Source: Bacillota bacterium
GTDB lineage: Bacteria > Bacillota > Clostridia > Lachnospirales > Lachnospiraceae
Length of the DNA stretch: 64,000 nt
Assembly (NCBI GenBank): GCA_023439125.1
Contig: JAEXOU010000019.1
Location: forward strand, 1 to 64,000
Direction of reading: 5' to 3'
The translations under genes were made by a program, and so were the position numbers. Below, piece by piece: positions 42,782 through 50,968 of the stretch. Numbering within the stretch: the stretch's first letter is position 1; every line of letters starts with the position of its first letter. Below the pieces are notes generated by a model. The model saw only the letters and a program-made list of their open reading frames with translations, was not told where the DNA came from and ran no database searches.

Positions 42782-44698
42782 TTATGACGATAATCGCTTA
42801 CTCTTATTCGATTGTTTATTTTTAAACATTGCATTATCAGCAAGTTTTATATATTCATCGAAACTATGTTGACTATCAACATTACCATACCAATAGCCTA
42901 AACTGATATTAACTTGATAAGGTTTATCAGAAATCTCATTATATGCCCTTAGATAGGATTCAATTCCTTTTTTAAAGAGTAATGCATCAGTTTTTGTATA
43001 GTTTCCTGCACCAAGTAGAATAAATTCATCGCCACCATAGCGAAAACATTTTTCATATTGACTACAAGCTCTACGAAATGCAACTGCGCAGAGTTGTATT
43101 GCATTATCTCCTTCAACATGACCATAAGTATCATTAATTTTTTTCAGGTCGTCTAAATCTCCCATCAAGATGAACAAGTCTTTATTTTCCTTAAGAGCCA
43201 TTTCATAAAAGGAATTACTAAATTTCATAAAACCATTACGATTAAATATTTTCGTTAAACTATCAATTTGTGCATATTCCTCTAATTGCTGATTGGACCA
43301 CTTGTAGTTGTTCTTAACCCTTAAGTTTTCAAAAGCAATACCTATAGTTCTTAACCAGTCACGATAGCATAAGTCAAGAGAATGTGGAGTGGAATAGGCA
43401 ATGACAGAGTATCCAAAACAACGATCACGAAAATGAACGGGACTGAAAAAAAACGCAGATGGTTTTTCACGTTCCGTCCAGATAATAGGAAGCATAATCG
43501 AGGATGGATAAACTTCATTTTTTAGTATATGTATCTCTGAGTCTTTTGCAATCTTTAAATGCATTTTAGAAGTATAATCTGTGCTGATATAGTTCTGAGA
43601 AGCTTCGAAGCTACAGCCAACGTAATCCCAATTGTCACAAAGAGAGAGATAGTATTGGTCAAAGCTATCCAACTGATAGGTATAGTAAGCAATTCGTTCG
43701 AGTAATTCGTTAAGATTATCAGCAGAAATTAGTTCTTCCATCATATAGTTATAGGCATTATAAAATTCATCAAAGAAATCAGTGTCTCCTCTATTTAGTT
43801 TTGAATAGTCAATATTATCGGAGCTGAGTGAACATCCACAGCTTTCATAGGGTAAGAAGAGTGAAGTCGTATCCAGAGGGTCAGAGAGTGGAAGTTGTTC
43901 GATTTCTTCTATTAAACGCGTCATTGCGTACCGCCCAAAAGCGAGAGTATTATGCTCCATAGAGGATAAAGTCGGCTTACAAAACAAACCACTTTCTTGA
44001 GCATCATAACCAGTAACTGCAATGTCTTCTGGTACACGTAAATGATGTCTTTTTAGTGCATCGCAAATTCCTACTGCCATTGCATCACATGCACATACGA
44101 TAGCCTGTGGTAACTCTGGCAAAGAAGTTAGCATATGATTTACTACACTTTCTCCATCGGTATACCAAAAAGTACCATAATAAATCTGATTTTCATTTAT
44201 TGGTATGTTATGTTTTTTTAATGAGTTGAGATAACCTTTTAATCGACGTTTTGAATGGGGGTGATCTTTTGGACCAGTTAGCATAGCAATGTTTGTAAGT
44301 TTATGGACGTCAATTAGGTGATCTGTCATCTTCTCCATAGAGGTAGTATCATCGAATTCAAGATTAATACATTCTTCTAATTCATAATCGAGGCTGATGA
44401 CTGGACCAATGAATTTTGACTTAATTTCTTTTCTTATTTTACTCAGAAGGCCAGGAATACGAAGAGTATCAGGAATTATTATGATTCCATCTAATAGTTC
44501 ATAATTTATTATGTTATATATATTAACTTCTCCAATTTGATATAATGGTCGAGCATATTCTTTGATAAACATCGAGAATACTACGATATCATAGTTATTG
44601 GAAAAAGCAATGTCGCAAATTCCTTTCATAATGCCTGCTTGATTACAAATCTCGATTTGCCCAGCAATAACACCGATAAGTTTACGTTGCTTTTTCAT
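42782..44698 (-). CDS. LacI-type periplasmic-binding fold fused to GGDEF diguanylate cyclase
   Basis: This is a 638-residue protein. Residues 5-280 match the ligand-binding half of LacI/GalR regulators (LIGVIAGQIEICNQ, VTGYDAQESGLFCKPTLSSM) but without the N-terminal DNA-binding helix-turn-helix. A middle region of about 180 residues is unassigned. The C-terminus is a GGDEF domain with an intact G555-G-D-E-F559 (FRYGGDEFILLG). It is therefore a likely cytosolic cyclase controlled by a small molecule such as a sugar. I chose the ATG at 44698 because GGAGG lies immediately upstream; the ATG at 44710 lies just ahead of that site. It is divergent from lgt. Confidence 0.88.
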   Translation of the reverse strand: MKKQRKLIGVIAGQIEICNQAGIMKGICDIAFSNNYDIVVFSMFIKEYARPLYQIGEVNIYNIINYELLDGIIIIPDTLRIPGLLSKIRKEIKSKFIGPVISLDYELEECINLEFDDTTSMEKMTDHLIDVHKLTNIAMLTGPKDHPHSKRRLKGYLNSLKKHNIPINENQIYYGTFWYTDGESVVNHMLTSLPELPQAIVCACDAMAVGICDALKRHHLRVPEDIAVTGYDAQESGLFCKPTLSSMEHNTLAFGRYAMTRLIEEIEQLPLSDPLDTTSLFLPYESCGCSLSSDNIDYSKLNRGDTDFFDEFYNAYNYMMEELISADNLNELLERIAYYTYQLDSFDQYYLSLCDNWDYVGCSFEASQNYISTDYTSKMHLKIAKDSEIHILKNEVYPSSIMLPIIWTEREKPSAFFFSPVHFRDRCFGYSVIAYSTPHSLDLCYRDWLRTIGIAFENLRVKNNYKWSNQQLEEYAQIDSLTKIFNRNGFMKFSNSFYEMALKENKDLFILMGDLDDLKKINDTYGHVEGDNAIQLCAVAFRRACSQYEKCFRYGGDEFILLGAGNYTKTDALLFKKGIESYLRAYNEISDKPYQVNISLGYWYGNVDSQHSFDEYIKLADNAMFKNKQSNKSKRLSS

Positions 44699-44835
44699 AA
44701 TCGCCTCCACAAATATTATTCACTACAATTATATACTAAGAAATTCTATAATACAATATAAATAGACAATCAAAATTGACAACCATTGTCATTTTGTGTA
44801 TGATTAGGTATATAAACAAGTTGGAGGAAAATGAA

Positions 44836-45636
44836 ATGCACCCTATACTCGAATTGGGAAAGATACAAATACCTACATATGGACTGATGGCGGTTGTGGG
44901 GTTTGGAGTTGCACTTCTAGTAATGATACATATTTCAAAATGGTTTCAGATTCCAAAATACGATATTGTATATGCTTCTATTTATGGGGTGGCGGGTATT
45001 GTAGTGGGAGCTAAGCTCATTTACTTTTTAACAACATTACCAGGTGTAATCCGTCATATAGACGTTTTCTTTGAAAAACCTATTGATTCTTTAGAGTATA
45101 TGTTTGGCGGTTGGGTATTTTTTGGGGGCTTAATTGGCGCAATGCTTGCAATTTATATTTATTGCAGGAAATATCATTTAAATCCTTGGTCATTTGCAGA
45201 TACAATTGCTCCAGTTATTCCATTGTTTCATGCGTTTGGAAGAATTGGATGCCATTTAGCGGGATGTTGTTATGGAACAGAGTATCATGGTATTTTTTCT
45301 GTAACCTACCCAGATTCAATTTACACAAAGGATATGGCAGGAATTCCAAGAGCGCCAGTTCAATTAATGGAAGCAGGATTTAATTGTATTCTTTTCTTAG
45401 TTTTATATTTTTACGTAAAACGCAAACCAAAACCAGGTAATTCCCTTGGAATTTATGTGATTGCTTATTCAATTGCAAGATTCACATTAGAATTTTTACG
45501 GGGAGATTCCTACCGTGGTGGACTTTTGTGGTTATCAACATCTCAGTGGATTAGTTTAATAATTCTTCCATTTGGCATTTGGTTAATCTGTGCAAAACAT
45601 AAAGAAAAAAATATTGATAGAAATTACGACAAATAA
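44836..45636 (+). CDS. lgt: Prolipoprotein diacylglyceryl transferase
   Basis: This 266-residue inner-membrane enzyme transfers diacylglycerol to the lipobox cysteine of lipoproteins such as those encoded at 11280 and 61383. Typical motifs are GGWVFFGGLIGAML, the signature HAFGRIGCHLAGCCYG, and FLRGDSYRGG near the C-terminus. About seven hydrophobic helices are present. I chose the ATG at 44836, preceded by GGAGG. Longer forms lack a ribosome site. The neighbouring GGDEF genes suggest no functional link. Confidence 0.93.
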   Translation: MHPILELGKIQIPTYGLMAVVGFGVALLVMIHISKWFQIPKYDIVYASIYGVAGIVVGAKLIYFLTTLPGVIRHIDVFFEKPIDSLEYMFGGWVFFGGLIGAMLAIYIYCRKYHLNPWSFADTIAPVIPLFHAFGRIGCHLAGCCYGTEYHGIFSVTYPDSIYTKDMAGIPRAPVQLMEAGFNCILFLVLYFYVKRKPKPGNSLGIYVIAYSIARFTLEFLRGDSYRGGLLWLSTSQWISLIILPFGIWLICAKHKEKNIDRNYDK

Positions 45637-45671
45637 CTACTATTTGATTTAGTATTAATGGGAGATAGCCT

Positions 45672-48600
45672 ATGTCAGAAAAATCAAAAGAAACTGCAAA
45701 AGAAGAAAATATTGAAGAATTAGAGTTACAACTAAAGATAGAAAAAATGAAATATGATTTATTGGCGGATACTCTAAAATGTGGTTTATGGGTGTATGAT
45801 ATAGCTACAAAAAAATATACTCAAAGTCGAAAGTTAGATGGGAAGAAGAGTAAATCACATCTTGATGTTGACAATTATCGTGAAACGATGAAGAGCTTGG
45901 GACTAATTCATCCAGAGGATTTAGTAATATTCGAAGCATATTGTGATAGCATGGATCGTGGTGATGAAAAGTTTGAATATGATTTACGATTAGCTTCGGA
46001 TGAAGGACGTTTTATCTGGGTTCGTTACTTAGGAAATGCGTTTTATGATGCAAATGGAAATGCAACGAAAATTGTTGGAATAACGTTGGATGTTACTAAG
46101 CAAAAATCAGATTATAGTATTCAAGCAAATAAAGCGATGTTAGACCCACTTACTCATTTGTACAATAGTGTAACTATGCGTAAGATGATAGAAGAGATTA
46201 TAACAAAGGATAAGGCAGAAAAAGGTATTCTATATATTATAGATATTGATAATTTTAAGATGCTTGAAAATCAATGGGGACATCTTTATGGAGACCAAGT
46301 AATAGAAACATTAGCAGATAGTATTCTCGCATTCTTTGATAAAGATGCAATTATTGGAAGAATTGGTGGCGATGAATTTATTGTATTTAGCCGTACCGAT
46401 TCAAAGGAAAATCAAACCATTCAAGTTGCAGATAAGCTGATGAATCGAGTGAATGAGATTGATCTAAAAGATGGAACCTATTTATCAATAAGCATGGGAA
46501 TAGCAACATATCCGGAACATGGGAATACCTATGATTCTATATATAATAATGCAGATATTGCTCTTTTTTATGCTAAGAGAAATGGGAAAAATAGATACTA
46601 TATCTATAATGAGCAAATGGCAAAAAGACCTGTCTTAGGAGAAACGAAACTTAAGAAAGACAGTAGCCGAAAAGATGTTCCGAAGGATATGACAATCATT
46701 GAAAAAGAATTATTTGATTATGCATTTGAGATCATAAGTATTGTCAGCAATTTTCATGAGGCACTGCAGATGATTTTATCCGAGATAGGCATTCGCTATA
46801 ACCTAGATGCAATACTCGTATTAGAATATTTCGACGATTTTGAATATGTAGAGTTAACAGAAAGTTGGATTAGAAATCCTGATAAAATAGATACCAAAGC
46901 AATTGAGCAAAATTATACAATGCATTGGAAAAGAGTGGAGAGATTCTTTACTGAAGAGAGTAATTTGGTATACGATATTACAAATATCAATCCAAGGGTA
47001 AATGGATATTTATATAAAAATGGTATTCAAGCTGCAGTTCAGATACCAATTTTTGATGGAAACCGATTAGTTGGTTTAATCAGTTATGAAAGTAGAAATG
47101 AACCAAGAGAATGGAACTCTACTCAATTAGCGACTTTATCTAGTATAACAAAGATGCTCGCCTCCTATATGCTAAGGATGCGACTAAAAACGGAGTTAGA
47201 GGATGAAAACATCTATACTGGCGGTGCTATGGATAGTCTAAAACTTACATACTATAGTATCGATCAAGAGACCTATGAATTACTTTATGTAAGTAGATAT
47301 TCAAAAGCTTTATTTCCAGGTATTCTGGTAGGTGATAAATGCTATCGTTCCATTATGGGTTTAGACCAACCATGTAAAGACTGTCCATTGAATGGATTAC
47401 TAGAGAATCAATTTCAAAATACAATCGAGGTTTACAATGAGAGTAAAGATGCATGGTTTACAGTAAGTGCTTCTGTTATTAAGAATACGTTAAGGAAACA
47501 ATATCTTGTTTGCTGGATGGATATTACGATGTTTTTAGAGCGTGTTAAATCAACTGACCAGCTAACAGGAACTTTATCTTATGATAAGTTCTGTGCAGAA
47601 AGTTTAAAGAAACTGTCTGCGAAAGACCCGAACAGTAGTTACGCAACAGCTTTTTTAGGAATTCGTAATTTTGCTGGTGTCAATGAGAATTATGGTTACA
47701 CCATTGGTGATGTTGTATTACAAACAATTGCACATCATTGTATGGACGCATTGCAGGAAGATGAATTAATTTGCAGAATAAAAGGTGATGACTTCATTAT
47801 GCTTCTGAAGTACTCAGATATTCAAACTGTGAAAAATAGAATAGCAGTAATATTTGAGTCATTTCATAAAGTCATTCGTAAAATGTATCCACATATGGCA
47901 TTAAGATGTGACTGTGGTATTTATGAGATCAAGGCTACGGATTACTCAATTAGTGGAATATTAGATAAATCAAACCTTGCTCGTAAACAAGCACTAGGCA
48001 ATTCATTTGAATGGGACAGCATTATTGTTCTTACTGAGGAATCAGAGCGTCTAGAAAATGAAGAAAAAGTAATGGAACGTTTAATGCTCGAAGCACTTCG
48101 CAAAAATGAGTTTCAAGTATATCTGCAACCAAAGGTTAATGTTAGAAATAGAAGAATCATAGGGGCAGAAGCGTTGGTTCGTTGGACACTGGATGGTGAG
48201 ATGATTTCGCCAGCAAAATTTATTCCAGTTGCTGAGAAAAGTGGTATTGTAACAGAAATTGATAAGTATGTGTATGAAATGCTATTCCAGCAAATCAAAC
48301 AGTGGCTCAAGCATGGATATTGTGTACCAGTCATTTCATTTAATGTATCACGATTACATTTATACGACGATAATTTTGTCGAATATATGAAATCATTAGT
48401 GGAAAGGTATGAGATTCCGTTTGAACTCTTAGAGATAGAACTTACCGAAAGTGTATTCTTTAATAATGCGGATCGAATGATGGATATGATATCGCGATTA
48501 CGTTCCCTCGGCTTTAAGATATCTATGGATGATTTTGGAACTGGATACTCGACGCTTAGTTTAATGAAATCCCTACCAATGGATGTCATAAAAATTGATG

Positions 48601-48827
48601 GAAACTTCTTCTATAAAAATCAATTGGACCGAAATAGTAAAGCGATTATTTCAGCGATTATTCAGTTATCAAGGAATCTAGGTGTTAAAGTGGTCGCAGA
48701 GGGAATTGAAACAATAGACCAAGTGATTTTTATCCAAGAGGAAGATTGTGATTATGCGCAAGGTTATTATTATTATAAACCAATGCCTTTGAAAGATTTT
48801 GAAGATAAAGTTTTTCTAAACCTATAG
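45672..48827 (+). CDS. PAS-GGDEF-GAF-GGDEF-EAL signalling protein
   Basis: This 1051-residue cytosolic protein has five modules. A PAS domain (about 30-145) is followed by a GGDEF domain with an intact G232-G-D-E-F236. A GAF-like region (about 350-500) and a PAS-like segment come next. A second GGDEF domain is degenerate, with K704-G-D-D-F708. The C-terminal EAL domain has E833-A-L835, ELTES, DDFGTGYSTL and VVAEGIET and appears able to hydrolyse c-di-GMP. The first GGDEF can probably synthesise it, so the protein may do either depending on signals. GGGAGA precedes the ATG. It follows lgt by 35 bases. Confidence 0.9.
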   Translation: MSEKSKETAKEENIEELELQLKIEKMKYDLLADTLKCGLWVYDIATKKYTQSRKLDGKKSKSHLDVDNYRETMKSLGLIHPEDLVIFEAYCDSMDRGDEKFEYDLRLASDEGRFIWVRYLGNAFYDANGNATKIVGITLDVTKQKSDYSIQANKAMLDPLTHLYNSVTMRKMIEEIITKDKAEKGILYIIDIDNFKMLENQWGHLYGDQVIETLADSILAFFDKDAIIGRIGGDEFIVFSRTDSKENQTIQVADKLMNRVNEIDLKDGTYLSISMGIATYPEHGNTYDSIYNNADIALFYAKRNGKNRYYIYNEQMAKRPVLGETKLKKDSSRKDVPKDMTIIEKELFDYAFEIISIVSNFHEALQMILSEIGIRYNLDAILVLEYFDDFEYVELTESWIRNPDKIDTKAIEQNYTMHWKRVERFFTEESNLVYDITNINPRVNGYLYKNGIQAAVQIPIFDGNRLVGLISYESRNEPREWNSTQLATLSSITKMLASYMLRMRLKTELEDENIYTGGAMDSLKLTYYSIDQETYELLYVSRYSKALFPGILVGDKCYRSIMGLDQPCKDCPLNGLLENQFQNTIEVYNESKDAWFTVSASVIKNTLRKQYLVCWMDITMFLERVKSTDQLTGTLSYDKFCAESLKKLSAKDPNSSYATAFLGIRNFAGVNENYGYTIGDVVLQTIAHHCMDALQEDELICRIKGDDFIMLLKYSDIQTVKNRIAVIFESFHKVIRKMYPHMALRCDCGIYEIKATDYSISGILDKSNLARKQALGNSFEWDSIIVLTEESERLENEEKVMERLMLEALRKNEFQVYLQPKVNVRNRRIIGAEALVRWTLDGEMISPAKFIPVAEKSGIVTEIDKYVYEMLFQQIKQWLKHGYCVPVISFNVSRLHLYDDNFVEYMKSLVERYEIPFELLEIELTESVFFNNADRMMDMISRLRSLGFKISMDDFGTGYSTLSLMKSLPMDVIKIDGNFFYKNQLDRNSKAIISAIIQLSRNLGVKVVAEGIETIDQVIFIQEEDCDYAQGYYYYKPMPLKDFEDKVFLNL

Positions 48828-48865
48828 AAATAATTGTAACATTTACTTATTCATAACTTACATAA

Positions 48866-48904
48866 ACTCCAATATAATTATAGTAATACATATTATATTG
48901 GAGT
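48866..48904 (+). promoter_or_regulatory. Hairpin overlapping the ribosome site of the deacetylase gene
   Basis: ACTCCAATATAAT (48866-48878) pairs perfectly with ATTATATTGGAGT (48892-48904). CTTTTT and the ATG at 48911 follow. The only ribosome site (GGAG, 48899-48902) is in the 3' arm. The structure can serve both as a terminator for the upstream gene and as a block on translation of the next. Confidence 0.6.
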
Positions 48905-48910
48905 CTTTTT

Positions 48911-49690
48911 ATGACCTTTGAGATTGACCAAGACAAACTGAAAAAGTTTTTAAAGACGGGAATTATTATACTTAGTATGATTTTGGTTATTAGCTTGGCT
49001 TTTGTATTGATACCAAAGATAATAGCAAGTGCTTCAGGCTCAAAAAAGGAGTTACCAATCTACTGTGTGGACTGTCCAGACAAGAAAGTTGCATTAAGTT
49101 TTGATGCTGCTTGGGGCAATCAAGATACGGCAAGAATTCTAGAGATTCTAAAGAAATATAATATCAAGGTTACTTTTTTCATGACTGGTGGCTGGGTTTC
49201 AAAGTATCCAGACGATGTAAAGGCTATTGCAGCCCAAGGTCATGATTTGGGTAATCATAGTGAGAATCACAAACAGATGTCAAAATTAAATGCGAAACAG
49301 TGTGAGAAAGAGATTATGTCCGTACACGATAAAGTTAAATCATTAACAGGAGTTGACATGACACTGTTTCGAGCACCTTATGGAGATTATAATAATACAT
49401 TGCTTCAAAGCACTAAGGCATGTGGGTATCATTGTATTCAGTGGGATGTGGATTCCCTTGATTGGCGAGACTACGGGGTGGACAGCATCGTGAATCGTGT
49501 ATTAGATGATAAACATCTTGGGAATGGCTCCATTATCTTATGCCACAATGGCGCTAAGTTTACAGCGGATGCGCTAGAGAAGTTGATTGTAGGGTTACAA
49601 GAGAAAGGATATGAGATTGTGCCAGTTTCTCAACTGATTTATACCGACAATTATGAGATGGATCATGAGGGAAGACAGCATAAGAAATAG
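48911..49690 (+). CDS. Polysaccharide deacetylase, PdaB-like
   Basis: This is a 259-residue protein. Residues 15-38 form a signal-anchor helix. The NodB domain has the divergent first motif SFDAAWGNQDT, typical of PdaB-like sporulation deacetylases. It also has GNHSENHKQM (metal H-x3-H pair), FRAPYGDYN, and the late ILCHNG histidine. In spore formers PdaB acts late in sporulation on cortex peptidoglycan, which is family knowledge. The ribosome site is inside a hairpin (48866-48904). A terminator follows at 49755. I am confident of the fold, moderately of the PdaB assignment. Confidence 0.85.
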   Translation: MTFEIDQDKLKKFLKTGIIILSMILVISLAFVLIPKIIASASGSKKELPIYCVDCPDKKVALSFDAAWGNQDTARILEILKKYNIKVTFFMTGGWVSKYPDDVKAIAAQGHDLGNHSENHKQMSKLNAKQCEKEIMSVHDKVKSLTGVDMTLFRAPYGDYNNTLLQSTKACGYHCIQWDVDSLDWRDYGVDSIVNRVLDDKHLGNGSIILCHNGAKFTADALEKLIVGLQEKGYEIVPVSQLIYTDNYEMDHEGRQHKK

Positions 49691-49754
49691 AGAGCAGAAG
49701 GAAGAATATCGAAAGAGATTATAATTCTTAAAAAAGAATTCAAAATTAACCCTG

Positions 49755-49808
49755 TCACACACAACAACATCGCTGGAAAGTCTAACACTTACAGCGATGT
49801 TTTTGTGT
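49755..49808 (+). terminator. Terminator after the PdaB-like gene
   Basis: ACATCGCTG at 49767-49775 pairs with CAGCGATGT at 49792-49800, then TTTTTG. Outer CACAC and GTGTG extend the stem. Between this and the promoter at 49995, the gap holds a 28-base copy of the deacetylase 3' end (49952-49979) and little else. Confidence 0.8.
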
Positions 49809-49951
49809 GCCTTGAGCTATTTGGAATGTAATTATGAAATGGATTGAGCATGATATGAAAGACTCACCGGATACTATAAAAGCAACACTGCTGAAATATA
49901 TATCGAATTTATCTCTTTTTACCTGATAACCGCTATATAGCCTTAATAGTC

Positions 49952-49979
49952 TTGCGCCAGTTTCTCACCTGATTTATAC
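49952..49979 (+). repeat. Stray copy of the deacetylase 3' end
   Basis: This 28-base segment matches 49617-49644 in 26 positions. The first copy is inside the deacetylase gene near its C-terminus (VPVSQLIYT). The second lies in the intergenic region 15 bases before the ABC promoter. It marks a past duplication or insertion. Confidence 0.7.
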
Positions 49980-49994
49980 AAGTTTTACATAAGT

Positions 49995-50023
49995 TTGACA
50001 AATACAATAACTAATGATAGAAT
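49995..50023 (+). promoter_or_regulatory. Promoter TTGACA-17-TAGAAT of the riboswitch-ABC unit
   Basis: A perfect TTGACA at 49995-50000 is followed after 17 bases by TAGAAT at 50018-50023. The start near 50030 is just before the riboswitch aptamer. Confidence 0.8.
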
Positions 50024-50036
50024 ACTAATAATAAAA

Positions 50037-50146
50037 TTCCCATGAGGGAGTAGCAAGCGTATATCGTAGCAAGTCAACATACTGACCTTCTGGTCTGGCT
50101 TGTTTTAAATTGCGAGACTCATGTATAGCCGAAACTATGCATGAAG
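50037..50146 (+). promoter_or_regulatory. yybP-ykoY (manganese) riboswitch
   Basis: The conserved pieces of the yybP-ykoY aptamer occur in order. CATGAGGGAGTAGC begins it, GTCAACATACT lies in the internal loop, GACC-TTCT-GGTC forms a small stem, and GCGAGACTCATG ends it. Pairings are CATGAG/CTCATG (P1, 50041-50046 with 50118-50123), GCAA/TTGC, and CAAG/CTTG (50070-50073 with 50099-50102). Members of this class sense Mn2+ and mostly control metal exporters. Here the 3' part of P1 can instead pair within CATGTATAG...CTATGCATG (50120-50143), an alternative fold. A terminator follows at 50168. The controlled genes are an ABC exporter. Confidence 0.82.
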
Positions 50147-50167
50147 TCCATATGTTATATAATATGT

Positions 50168-50205
50168 ACCCAAGTATAGTTTAAAAGCTGTACTTGGGTT
50201 TTTTT
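50168..50205 (+). terminator. Riboswitch expression-platform terminator
   Basis: ACCCAAGTA pairs with TACTTGGGT, and seven T follow. It lies about 25 bases after the aptamer and 53 bases before the ABC gene. Ligand-dependent read-through is the likely mechanism. Confidence 0.8.
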
Positions 50206-50257
50206 ATATCATAGGAAATTCGCAACATTATAATATCAAAATCAGGAGGTAGGAAAG

Positions 50258-50956
50258 ATGTTTATAACATTAAGAAATGCAACAAAAAAGTATGGAGAAG
50301 GAGAATCTCTTGTATATGCACTGGACCACATTGATCTAGAAATCGAAAAAGGTGAGATTTGTGTTATTTTAGGACCTTCCGGCTCCGGTAAGTCCACTTT
50401 GCTTAACATGCTGGGAGGATTAGATCACTTAGATGAGGGTGAAATCATGGTGGGTAATAGGAATCTTTCAGGATACAAAAATAATATGCTCACTGATTAC
50501 CGTAAGGAAGATGTAGGATTCGTTTTTCAATTTTATAATTTGATTCCTGATTTGACTGTGACTGAAAATATAGAGGTGATATCGGATATATCCGTTCATC
50601 CATTGGATATTGATGAAGTGTTGGAAGCTATGGAAATGAAGAAATATCGCTATCGTTTTCCAAAGGAGCTCTCTGGTGGTCAGCAGCAACGTGTTGCAAT
50701 AGCAAGAGCAATCATTAAAAATCCAAAGCTGCTACTATGTGATGAATTAACGGGGGCTTTGGATACAAAATCATCAAAAACAGTTTTGGAATTTATAGAA
50801 AAAATAAATAAATTATATAAGACTACTACAGTTATTATTACCCATAACGAAGCGATTGCACAAATGGCAGATAGAGTAATTTATATTAAAGACGGCAAAA
50901 CACAGGAAAATAAAATTAATACCGAAAAGATATCTGCTTCGGATTTGGTTCTTTAA
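50258..50956 (+). CDS. ABC transporter ATP-binding protein (MacB/LolD type)
   Basis: This 232-residue ATPase has Walker A G39-P-S-G-S-G-K-S-T47, Q-loop FQFYNLIPDL, signature LSGGQQQR, Walker B LLLCDELTGALD and a switch histidine in TTVIITHNEA. It belongs to the MacB/LolD/FtsE family, which powers mechanotransmission-type exporters. It forms the pump with the permease that starts 12 bases downstream. AGGAGG precedes the ATG. It is the first gene after a manganese-type riboswitch and terminator, so metal-dependent expression is the likely control. Confidence 0.95.
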   Translation: MFITLRNATKKYGEGESLVYALDHIDLEIEKGEICVILGPSGSGKSTLLNMLGGLDHLDEGEIMVGNRNLSGYKNNMLTDYRKEDVGFVFQFYNLIPDLTVTENIEVISDISVHPLDIDEVLEAMEMKKYRYRFPKELSGGQQQRVAIARAIIKNPKLLLCDELTGALDTKSSKTVLEFIEKINKLYKTTTVIITHNEAIAQMADRVIYIKDGKTQENKINTEKISASDLVL

Positions 50957-50968
50957 GGGAGGATGGCT

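Noticed and set aside
49834..49926. 30-codon frame starting MKWIEHDMKDSPDT in the gap before the riboswitch
   Set aside because: The ribosome site is weak and the product matches nothing I know. It lies in a region already marked by a duplication.
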